Source of the DNA: Mesorhizobium alhagi CCNWXJ12-2
GTDB lineage: Bacteria; Pseudomonadota; Alphaproteobacteria; Rhizobiales; Rhizobiaceae
Direction: 5' to 3'
Length of the DNA stretch: 32,564 nt
NCBI RefSeq assembly: GCF_000236565.1
Contig: NZ_AHAM01000310.1
Span: 1-32,564, forward strand
Shown: in pieces, positions 12,934 to 20,350 of the stretch
How positions within the stretch are numbered: position 1 is the stretch's first letter
Layout: each line of letters opens with the position of its first letter
Translations under genes and position numbers: made by a program
The notes under the pieces: generated by a model
Database searches by the model: none
Told to the model about the DNA's origin: nothing
What the model saw: only the letters and a program-made list of their open reading frames with translations

Positions 12934-15444
12934 ATGGAACTCTTCTTCGGCGCGTTCACCAGCGAATGGGAGCAGCGGCGCGCGGCGCTGCTGCATGAGC
13001 TATCGCTTGGAGGGGGACGATCTGCGGCCGAGGAAGAATTGCGGCGGCGCATGAAGGCGCTGGCCGAGCTTGGCGCAGCGGGTGGCGGCGGAGGTGGCGG
13101 CCGCGCCGCGCCCATGACGCGTCACGCCGCGTTGAAGAGTATGCACGGCACGACGGCAAAAGCTTCGATAGCGGCGCGGCCGATGCAAGTCCGGCTTGCG
13201 GCAGTGGCGCAGGGACAGGAAAGCCAGCCGGCCGTAGTCAAAATGGCGTCCTATGGCGGCGGGGCGCGGGTCGGGGCGATGCTCAATTACGTTTCGCGCG
13301 GCAGCGAGCTTTCCGTGGAGAACGAAAACGGCGAGCGCATCCGAAGCCGTGAGGACCTTGCCGGCATCCGGGCCGATTGGGATCATCTGTTTCAGAACCG
13401 AACCGAGAGCCGGGACATCGGCCGTTTCGCGGTAGAGATCACAGCGAGTGCTTTGGCGTCCGACGATGAGATGCATGAGCTGGTGAGAAGCAGCCTTACG
13501 AGCGGTTTTGGCGACCGGCGCTTTGCCTATGCCGTCGAGAAGAACGACGACGACTCGATGACCGTGCAAGGCGTCGTCGTTCTCAGGAGCGGGCAGGGGG
13601 AGCGGTTGACGGGTGATCAAAAGGCGGCCGGCATCATTCAGGCCCGATACGATGCAAGTGCGGCTGCGAGCGAAGCGGCCGCCCAATTCTCGTTTCAAGG
13701 GTATGGCAACGGTGTCGAGTACGGTTCGAGCAAGTTGCGGGACCTGGTCGAAAGCCACGGTGGCGATGTCCGTGACGATCGAGGCCAGCCTGTCGCGGAC
13801 GACAAGGCCGCGGGCGGCCTGGTGCAAAAAGAATGGCGCGGGGATCTGCACAGCAGAAAAAGCCGCGATGTGATGCACCTCATCATGTCGGCCAGGGCCG
13901 GAACGGATGTTGCGGCTTTCGAGGGCGCCGTACGTGACTTCCTTGCGGATCAGTTCGCTGGACATCGCTATGTGTTCGCGATGCACGACCCCGCCAAGGA
14001 CCCGAAGGAGGCAGGTGAGGGCGGAAAGCGCCCCCACGTTCACGCCCACGCGATCGTCACCATGAAATCAGAATCCGGTGACCGGATCGAGACGACGCCG
14101 GCCGTGTTCCGGCAATGGCGGGTGGCGATGGCAGAAAAGGCCCGGGATCACGGCATTGCCATGGAAATGACCGATCGCCGGGAGTTCGCCAGTCCACCAG
14201 CTTTCACGCGCAACCAGGTGCGGCCAGTCAACCGGGAAGGGCGCACTGAACATATCGGCACCAGCGAGGCAGCGCAGGCGAGATATGACGATAAACGGAA
14301 TGGCCGGAGAGCCTTAGCCAAAAGTGAAAGGAGCCGGGAGTATACCGTAAAGGCTACGCAAGGCTGGCAGAAGATTGCCCTTGCCAGCGGTGACCGAAGC
14401 ATAATCGCCTATGCTGCTCAGCAGCGGGATCAATTGATATCCGGGCTTTCGGCCGGAGAGGCAGAAGCGACCTCCAATATCGTACATGCAGATTTCGGGT
14501 CAAAATTCCGCGCCAATCTGGTAACATTACAAAACCTGGTTTTGGAGGGTGACGAATTGCGCGAGACATCACGAACAGATTTCGAGGCTTATGAAAAGAA
14601 GGTCGAAACGGCCTTGTTCAAACTGGAGCGCAGCGTCGCTCCGGACGATCGGAGCGACTTTGACGAGATTGCGACCTTAGCGCGCGAACACGTCAACCAG
14701 CGGCGCGAGCTCATGCAACTTCATGAACAGCGCAACGAGGCTGTGGTAGAACAGGGTAACGAGGATCAACGGAGCGATCAGCGAGGCGAGGTGAACGAAC
14801 AGTGGGAAGCTGCGATCACCAAGCACGGCGAAGCGATTGTTGAAGCCGCAAATGATGTCCTGATGGAGATCGATGCGACCGTCACTATGCTGGCCGATCT
14901 GGAGAAATCGGAACCAGTTCACGATCCTGAGACCGGTGCCTACACCTACGCCATAAGTGAAAAGGAGCGTGAGGAGACCGAGCAGTTGCGGGCTAAAATT
15001 GAGCAGCAGCATGACGAGGCGATTTCACGCGCAGCGCGCCTCGCGATCGAGGGCAACACTTACATTCGCGAAGTGGCCGAGCAGGATCCGGACCTCCAGC
15101 GCGCCATCGCCCAGGCCGAGAAGCACGCACAACGGCCAGAGGAAGAAAAAGACAAGACGCCGGCGAACGTCGATACTATTGCCGAACAGCAGCGCGATCT
15201 TCGCAACGATGAGGAGAAGCGACAGCCCAATGACGCCGAGGCTCGCGAGGCTCACGAACTGGCTTCAACGGTCGACGCTACAAATCGTCGGCAAGATCAA
15301 GTAAACAAGGACAAGAAAGCCGCCCAGCGCGGTGGTGAAACAACACGGACCGATCCCGCGCAGCAGCATATTCCTCGACTCGAGGAGCTGGAGCGGGAGG
15401 AACTGGAAAAGAGGGTACGCGACCGCGACGATCGGGAACGTTAG
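12934..15444 (+). CDS. large relaxase (mobilization nuclease) with apparently duplicated HUH domain
   Basis: The 836-residue protein should nick oriT, become linked to the 5' end and pilot the strand into a recipient. Residues 1-60 are an Arg/Ala/Gly-rich leader with a poly-Gly run. Residues 107-240 form a first relaxase-like unit with the candidate nucleophile Tyr119 in LNYVSRG; its expected histidine motif reads SMTVQGVVVL instead. Residues 257-405 repeat the same layout (YGNG, SRDVMHLIM, FAGHRYVFAM) and carry the metal-binding triad His368/His370/His372 in RPHVHAHAIV, but have no tyrosine at the matching place. The rest (about 430-836) is charged and mostly coiled coil, ending in a KR/E-rich tail, as in many relaxase C-termini. 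A GGGGAGGGG tract precedes the ATG. Relaxase identity is secure from the HxHxH motif and the mobC context; the two-unit reading is inference from internal alignment. Confidence 0.85.
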   Translation: MELFFGAFTSEWEQRRAALLHELSLGGGRSAAEEELRRRMKALAELGAAGGGGGGGRAAPMTRHAALKSMHGTTAKASIAARPMQVRLAAVAQGQESQPAVVKMASYGGGARVGAMLNYVSRGSELSVENENGERIRSREDLAGIRADWDHLFQNRTESRDIGRFAVEITASALASDDEMHELVRSSLTSGFGDRRFAYAVEKNDDDSMTVQGVVVLRSGQGERLTGDQKAAGIIQARYDASAAASEAAAQFSFQGYGNGVEYGSSKLRDLVESHGGDVRDDRGQPVADDKAAGGLVQKEWRGDLHSRKSRDVMHLIMSARAGTDVAAFEGAVRDFLADQFAGHRYVFAMHDPAKDPKEAGEGGKRPHVHAHAIVTMKSESGDRIETTPAVFRQWRVAMAEKARDHGIAMEMTDRREFASPPAFTRNQVRPVNREGRTEHIGTSEAAQARYDDKRNGRRALAKSERSREYTVKATQGWQKIALASGDRSIIAYAAQQRDQLISGLSAGEAEATSNIVHADFGSKFRANLVTLQNLVLEGDELRETSRTDFEAYEKKVETALFKLERSVAPDDRSDFDEIATLAREHVNQRRELMQLHEQRNEAVVEQGNEDQRSDQRGEVNEQWEAAITKHGEAIVEAANDVLMEIDATVTMLADLEKSEPVHDPETGAYTYAISEKEREETEQLRAKIEQQHDEAISRAARLAIEGNTYIREVAEQDPDLQRAIAQAEKHAQRPEEEKDKTPANVDTIAEQQRDLRNDEEKRQPNDAEAREAHELASTVDATNRRQDQVNKDKKAAQRGGETTRTDPAQQHIPRLEELEREELEKRVRDRDDRER

Positions 15445-15453
15445 GCGACCATC

Positions 15454-15666
15454 ATGTTGAACAATCATCGGCAGGACTACGCAATCCAGAGCAACGATCC
15501 CAAGGGCGACGAAGGATTCGGGAAGGTGCTTGGCTTCGTTATCTGCTTCGTGTTTTTTCTTGGGATGTTGCAAGTCGCCTATGAGACGGCCCTAGGCTGG
15601 TATCATGCCGCAATAAATTGGGGCGGTGAGACAATCGCTCATATCGCCAGTTTTCTGCCGTTCTAG
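15454..15666 (+). CDS. small inner-membrane protein downstream of the relaxase
   Basis: The 70-residue protein has a polar N-terminus (NNHRQDYAIQSNDPKGDEGF) and one strong membrane helix, VLGFVICFVFFLGMLQVAY (about residues 25-43). A second, amphipathic segment ends IAHIASFLPF. It starts 10 bases after the relaxase stop and is probably the last gene of the mob operon. Small membrane proteins in this place could help connect the relaxosome to a coupling protein, but that is context only. It is too short to assign to a family. Confidence 0.6.
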   Translation: MLNNHRQDYAIQSNDPKGDEGFGKVLGFVICFVFFLGMLQVAYETALGWYHAAINWGGETIAHIASFLPF

Positions 15667-15974
15667 GGGTCGTTTGCGAGGAGAGGGTGATTTGCCCTAA
15701 GCCGTACGGGGGCTGATCCTAGACGCCGGATAGCGACCTCAAATGCCTGTTCGCGCAATCGTAACAGTCGACCCCGTTGCGGAAGTTCGCTCGCCATCGC
15801 CGAATTCACGCCCTTGACCAGACCCTTCTCGGACATACGACGAGTAGGCCGACAACCGGACGATCTTCGAATCACTTGACGGCGACTGCGCCGGAGAAAA
15901 ATTAGCACCGTCGCAATCAGATCGGACGTAGAATAAGCTGCTTGAGCGGCAATGACGGGTTCTGGGAGGAACTG
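15667..15974. other. intergenic region upstream of aioX
   Basis: About 310 bases separate the mobilization genes from the arsenite operon. A weak sigma-70-like pair (TTGACC at 15813, TACGAC at 15835, 16-base spacer) could drive aioXSR. No sigma-54 site or strong hairpin was seen. Confidence 0.3.
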
Positions 15975-16871
15975 ATGGTGCGTGGCGGCTCGCAAGGTGT
16001 GCGTATCGGCCGACTGTCCCGTCGTGACTTCTCGAAATTGGCGTTGGCCAGCGCGGTCGCGCTCGCTTTGCCGAGGCTCGCCCGCGCGCGGGACGAACCC
16101 TTCAAGTTTGGCCTGACGCCCGTATTCCTTTCCAACGACCTCGAGTTGCTCGGGCACCTGCGGGCATACCTTTCCTCCAGACTCGGAGGCGCAGTCGAGC
16201 TCGTCTCTCGGCGGACGTATCAGGAGATCACGGCGCTCCTGGTTTCGGGACAGGTTCACGCGGCCTGGATATGCGGCTATCCCTACGTCCAGTACAAGGC
16301 CGATCTCGACTTGACCGCGACACCCTCGTGGCATGGCAAGCCTCTATACCAATCCTACTTGATCGCGGCTGCCGGCCGGGCGGTGGATGGCTGGTCTGGC
16401 CTGCGCGAAGATATCCATGCATTCTCCGATCCGGATTCCAACTCCGGTTTCCTTGTGACGCGGGCACTGCTCGCTGAAAACCGTCTGCGCCCCGACCAGT
16501 TCTTCTCGCGCAGTTTTTTCACGTACGGACATCGCAACGTCATCAGGGCGGTGGCCTCCGGGCTCGCGCAGTCCGGCAGCGTGGACGGCTACGTCTGGGA
16601 GGTCATGCGCGAGATCGAGCCGGAGCTGGTGACCCGGACGATGATCGTCCGGAAATCGGAATGGCTGGGATTTCCACCGGTCGCTTCGCCCAAATCGTTG
16701 GCCGGCGACCCGAGGATAGCCGCGCTTCGCGATGCACTGGTCTCGATGTCCGATGATGCAGAGGGCAGAAAGGTGCTGGACATGCTGCGTCTCGACGGCT
16801 TCGTCGTCGCCCCGCCCGAGCTTTTCGATACCATCGCCGCCAAGGTCGAAACGGTGAGGCAGTTCGGATGA
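15975..16871 (+). CDS. aioX: periplasmic arsenite-binding protein AioX
   Basis: AioX binds As(III) in the periplasm and passes the signal to the AioS kinase. The 298-residue protein has a Tat signal (SRRDFSKLALASAVALAL, residues 15-32) ending near ARA. The mature part has the PhnD-like periplasmic binding fold (FGLTPVFLSNDLELLGHLRA, SDPDSNSGF, SFFTYGHRNVIRAVASG). Its only cysteine, Cys100 in AAWICGYPYV, corresponds to the cysteine reported as essential for arsenite sensing in Agrobacterium AioX (Cys108). The ATG at 15975 follows GGAGGA at 5 bases, and an earlier TTG-type start at 15942 is less likely. It overlaps aioS by 4 bases (ATGA), so sensing and kinase genes are coupled. Confidence 0.92.
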   Translation: MVRGGSQGVRIGRLSRRDFSKLALASAVALALPRLARARDEPFKFGLTPVFLSNDLELLGHLRAYLSSRLGGAVELVSRRTYQEITALLVSGQVHAAWICGYPYVQYKADLDLTATPSWHGKPLYQSYLIAAAGRAVDGWSGLREDIHAFSDPDSNSGFLVTRALLAENRLRPDQFFSRSFFTYGHRNVIRAVASGLAQSGSVDGYVWEVMREIEPELVTRTMIVRKSEWLGFPPVASPKSLAGDPRIAALRDALVSMSDDAEGRKVLDMLRLDGFVVAPPELFDTIAAKVETVRQFG

Positions 16872-18325
16872 GCCCGTTCCGCCGCTGGCAAGCGATCCCA
16901 CTGTCCTTCCGCGTCCCGGCGATAGTGGCCCTGCTGATGGTGGTGATCAGCGCAGCCATCTCCGAGAGGGTGCTCGACCGCCTTTCCCACACCCAGGAAA
17001 GCTATCTCGATGGATTGGCTGGCACTTATCTGGACGGTCTGTCTTCGTCCGTATTGCCCGCGGTCCTGCGCGGGGACGTGTGGGAAGTGTTCGACGCACT
17101 CGACCGCTCTTCTTTCGTTTACGAGTCTCTTGCACCGATCGAAACCGTGGTCACGAACTCGGACGGACGCGTGCTCGCCGCTAGCGATCCCAATAAGATT
17201 AAGGCGTATTCGGAGCTTCCCGTCGAATACGCCTCGCGATACGGCACTGAGGCCGTAACGATCGACGAAGACAGGAAGACTGGCTTTGCCCGCCGCGAAC
17301 TCATCTATCAGAGCCAGCCGATCGGCGCGATCCATGCGGCATTCGACGTATCGCACCTGTTTGCCGAGAGACGCGAAGTCCTGGTGACGCTCCTGGTGAC
17401 GAACGCGATCGTTGCCGGTCTTTTCGCATTTGGCGGCTTCCTGCTCGTCCATCGCATGATCGGGCCGATCCGCGTGCTGGAGAGCCATATGCGCTCGGCG
17501 GTTCACGGAGCGGCCGAACCGATATCGCCGGACGAAATACCGCCGGGCGATGGCGAGGTCGCGAGCCTCTTTCATGGCTACAACACGCTCGTGCATGCCG
17601 AGCGCGAGCGCGCAAACCTTGCCATGCAGCTTGCCGAAGAGGAGAAGTTGTCGAGCCTCGGGAGACTTGCCTCTGGCATGGCGCACGAGATCAACAATCC
17701 GCTGGGCGGCTTGTTCAACGCAATAGACACATTGAAGACGCACGGGCAGACGCCGGGAGTGCGTGACACGTCCATCAGCCTGATCGAGCGCGGGCTGGCG
17801 GGGATTCGGGACGTTGTCGAAGCCGCGCTTGCCACCTATCGCCCGGAGCGCTCGCGTCGTCCCCTCACGGCCGATGATTTCGACGATGTGCGGTTGCTGC
17901 TCAAGCCCGAGTTGCGCCGCAGGCGGCAGCAGCTGGAGTGGGATATCTCGTGGAACGGCGCGCGCGAGCTCCCCGTAAGGGGCGGCCCGGTGCGTCAGGC
18001 GGTGCTCAACCTCCTTCTCAACGCGGCAGCTGTCACACCCGAAGCCGGCATCGTTTCGTTACGAGCAAAGGATACAGGAAATAGCCTTACGATCGAAATC
18101 GGCGACCAGGGTTCGGGGATTCCGCCGGAAATTGCGGGCATACTCGTCGACCGCGACCCGGGCCCGGCTGTGCGAGCTGGACGCGGCCTTGGGCTCTGGA
18201 TGGTCAGGCGCGTGGTTGACGAACTCGGCGGAACTGCCAGTATCGCACCCAAGAACGACGGAGGGACGGCGGTGACGCTGGAAATTCCCTTCGACAGGGA
18301 GGATGCCGAAGCCGATGCTGCCTGA
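16868..18325 (+). CDS. aioS: arsenite-responsive sensor histidine kinase AioS
   Basis: This is a 485-residue inner-membrane kinase. Membrane helices lie at about 15-33 and 171-194 and enclose a periplasmic sensor domain (about 34-170) that should contact AioX. A HAMP-like linker follows (IGPIRVLESHMRSAV). The dimerisation domain has His273 in ASGMAHEINNPLGG, and the ATPase domain has QAVLNLLLNAA, IGDQGSGIPPE and AGRGLGLWMVRRV. It phosphorylates AioR to switch on arsenite oxidase. The gene overlaps aioX by 4 bases and aioR by 23, so all three are one transcript. The length and domain order match family members from arsenite-oxidising Rhizobiales. Confidence 0.9.
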   Translation: MSPFRRWQAIPLSFRVPAIVALLMVVISAAISERVLDRLSHTQESYLDGLAGTYLDGLSSSVLPAVLRGDVWEVFDALDRSSFVYESLAPIETVVTNSDGRVLAASDPNKIKAYSELPVEYASRYGTEAVTIDEDRKTGFARRELIYQSQPIGAIHAAFDVSHLFAERREVLVTLLVTNAIVAGLFAFGGFLLVHRMIGPIRVLESHMRSAVHGAAEPISPDEIPPGDGEVASLFHGYNTLVHAERERANLAMQLAEEEKLSSLGRLASGMAHEINNPLGGLFNAIDTLKTHGQTPGVRDTSISLIERGLAGIRDVVEAALATYRPERSRRPLTADDFDDVRLLLKPELRRRRQQLEWDISWNGARELPVRGGPVRQAVLNLLLNAAAVTPEAGIVSLRAKDTGNSLTIEIGDQGSGIPPEIAGILVDRDPGPAVRAGRGLGLWMVRRVVDELGGTASIAPKNDGGTAVTLEIPFDREDAEADAA

Positions 18326-19658
18326 CCGCGCAAGGATAGGGCTCGTGGAGGACGACCCGGTCATGGGCGGTTCGATCGTCCAGCGGCTCGAACTCGAAGG
18401 TTGGAAGGTCATCTGGTGGCAATCCGGCCGCGAGGCGATCGCTGGCATCCCCCCGGCGGCGCACGCGCTCGACCTGGTCATCTGCGACATCAGGCTCCCG
18501 GACATGTCTGGCGAGACCGTCTTCAACGAACTCGCCCGACAGCCGAATTCCCCTCCTTTCCTGTTTGTGACCGGCTTTGGCGAGGTCGATCAGGCCGTGC
18601 GGCTGATGCGCTCGGGCGCGGTCGATTTCATGACCAAGCCCTTCGAGATGGACGACTTTCTGAAACGCATCGAATCCGGTCGCCGGACCACCAGTTCCGG
18701 GGTCAGGCTGAAGGGCTACTATCTCGGCGAATCCCCGGCCATCCAGCATGCCGAGGATTTGATCCACCGCTATGCGAACCATGATTTGCCCGTGCTCATC
18801 ACCGGAGAAACCGGCTCCGGCAAGGAAGTGGCGGCCAGGCTGCTACACCAGATTTCCCCACGCGCCACGGAGCCGTTCATGGCAGTCAACTGCGCGGCGA
18901 TCCCGGCGGAACTCCTCGAGAGCGAGATATTCGGTCACGAGAAGGGTGCGTTCACGGGCGCGCAGCAGCGCCACCTCGGCTATGCCGAGCGCGCCGGCAA
19001 AGGCACGCTCTTCCTGGACGAGATCGGCGACATGCCCCTGTCGCTCCAAGCCAAGCTGCTTCGCTTGATCGAGGACGGAAGCCTGGTGCGCGTCGGCGGC
19101 GAGACACCGATCCCGTTCCGCGCCCGCGTCGTGTCAGCCACGCATCGCGATCTCGCAATTCGCGGAGGAACGAGCGGATTCCGGGAAGACCTCTATTTCC
19201 GCCTTGCCGTCCTGCCCGTCGAAATCCCGCCGCTGCGGCATCGGCGGGAGGACATAACGTGGCTCCTCGACAGGTTTCTCGCAAACGCCGTCAGCCGCTC
19301 GGACACGCGCATCCGAGGGTTCAGTGCACTCGCCGAGGAAGCTGCGCTTACCTATGCCTGGCCCGGCAATGTCCGTGAACTTCGCAACCGCGTTGACCGC
19401 GCCGCCGCGCTGTCGACCAGCGAATGGATCATGCCGGGCGACCTCTTTCCCGAACACGCTTCCAACGCAGGCAGTGCGGGATTCCTGCCACTGGCCGACG
19501 TCAGGGACGCGGCCGAACGCCGCCAGATCGAGCGCGCGCTCGAAGAGACCGGTGGCCAGATCGCCAAGGCCGCGGGCCTACTCGCTGTCTCGCGAACAAC
19601 ACTGTGGGAAAAAATGACGCGGCTTGGCCTTGCCGAGCGGGCGCGTTCGGAATCCTGA
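18303..19658 (+). CDS. aioR: sigma-54-dependent response regulator AioR
   Basis: AioR is an NtrC-type activator of the aioBA promoter. Its receiver domain has the acidic pocket at E16-D18, phospho-acceptor Asp62 (CDIRLPDMSG) and Lys112 (FMTKPF). The AAA+ domain has Walker A GETGSGKE (168-175), the sigma-54 contact loop GAFTGA (215-220) and Walker B TLFLDEIGD (235-243). A Fis-type helix-turn-helix ends the protein (GGQIAKAAGLLAVSRTTLWE, about 415-434). The start at 18303 overlaps aioS, and a second ATG 12 bases further in is possible. A matching -24/-12 promoter lies 100 bases downstream of the gene, as expected. Confidence 0.92.
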   Translation: MPKPMLPDRARIGLVEDDPVMGGSIVQRLELEGWKVIWWQSGREAIAGIPPAAHALDLVICDIRLPDMSGETVFNELARQPNSPPFLFVTGFGEVDQAVRLMRSGAVDFMTKPFEMDDFLKRIESGRRTTSSGVRLKGYYLGESPAIQHAEDLIHRYANHDLPVLITGETGSGKEVAARLLHQISPRATEPFMAVNCAAIPAELLESEIFGHEKGAFTGAQQRHLGYAERAGKGTLFLDEIGDMPLSLQAKLLRLIEDGSLVRVGGETPIPFRARVVSATHRDLAIRGGTSGFREDLYFRLAVLPVEIPPLRHRREDITWLLDRFLANAVSRSDTRIRGFSALAEEAALTYAWPGNVRELRNRVDRAAALSTSEWIMPGDLFPEHASNAGSAGFLPLADVRDAAERRQIERALEETGGQIAKAAGLLAVSRTTLWEKMTRLGLAERARSES

Positions 19659-19757
19659 ACCTTCGGCAGTGCAGCATGTTCGGATTTCCGAACGTCATCG
19701 CCTCCCGGAAATCAGGCTGGTTTAGCTTTCCGTAACCAGAACAAACGCTTACGCATC

Positions 19758-19772
19758 TGGCACATCTGTTGC
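19758..19772 (+). promoter_or_regulatory. sigma-54 promoter of aioBA
   Basis: TGGCACATCTGTTGC matches the -24/-12 consensus TGGCAC-N5-TTGC exactly, with GG and GC ten bases apart as required. It lies 40 bases before the aioB ATG and just after aioR, which encodes a sigma-54 activator. This fixes the control logic: AioX-AioS-AioR sense arsenite and open this promoter. Confidence 0.9.
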
Positions 19773-19812
19773 TTCGCATAAATGACCTTGTCGTTCATAT
19801 GGGAGGAACAGG

Positions 19813-20337
19813 ATGGAACGCTGCAACAGGCTGGTCGATGTCGGCCGTCGCCAATTCTTGAGGGGAAGCGCCTTCGCCGCTGCCGGAGCGGCCGCCGCAG
19901 TATCGCTGCCTGCAACTCCGGCGAAAGCCGCGCCGGGGCTGGCTCTCGTCGAATACCCCTCCAACAGGCTGGCGAACATCGCCCACCAAAAACCGAAGGA
20001 GCCGCTCGATGTCGGCTATCCCGATGACAATGCTCCCGGCGTCCTGCTGAAGCTCGGCACCCGGGTCGAAGGCGGCGCCGGACCCGATGGCGACATCGTC
20101 GGCTTCTCGACCGTATGTCCGCACAAGGGCTTTCCGCTGAACTACAACGCAGAGGACCGCACGCTGAACTGCCCCGGCCACTATTCCCGCTTCGACTGCG
20201 AGGCCGGAGGCCTTCAGATCTGGGGCCAGGCGACGCAGAACCTGCCGCAATACCAGCTTCGCGTGGACGAGAAGGGCGACATTTTCGCGGAGGGGCTCGA
20301 CGAGCTCATCTACGGCCGCCTGTCAAACGTGCTCTAG
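19813..20337 (+). CDS. aioB: arsenite oxidase small subunit AioB (Rieske protein)
   Basis: This 174-residue subunit carries the [2Fe-2S] cluster that takes electrons from the AioA iron-sulfur centre toward a c-type cytochrome. A Tat signal (GRRQFLRGSAFAAAGAAAAV, residues 11-30) exports the folded complex. The Rieske ligands are Cys102 and His104 in VCPHKGF, and Cys120 and His123 in NCPGHYSRFD. The two extra cysteines that form a disulfide in most Rieske proteins are replaced by Phe107 and Gly122, as known for the enzyme of Rhizobium sp. NT-26. The ATG has GGAGGA upstream, and aioA follows after 13 bases. AioA has no signal of its own and is expected to be carried out with AioB. Confidence 0.95.
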   Translation: MERCNRLVDVGRRQFLRGSAFAAAGAAAAVSLPATPAKAAPGLALVEYPSNRLANIAHQKPKEPLDVGYPDDNAPGVLLKLGTRVEGGAGPDGDIVGFSTVCPHKGFPLNYNAEDRTLNCPGHYSRFDCEAGGLQIWGQATQNLPQYQLRVDEKGDIFAEGLDELIYGRLSNVL

Positions 20338-20350
20338 GGGAGGACCAGTC

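Noticed and set aside
13000-14049. 349-codon minus-strand frame
   Set aside because: Antisense to the relaxase, which has conserved motifs and good context; no recognisable protein pattern.
16589-17743. 384-codon minus-strand frame
   Set aside because: Antisense to aioX and aioS, whose domains are unambiguous.
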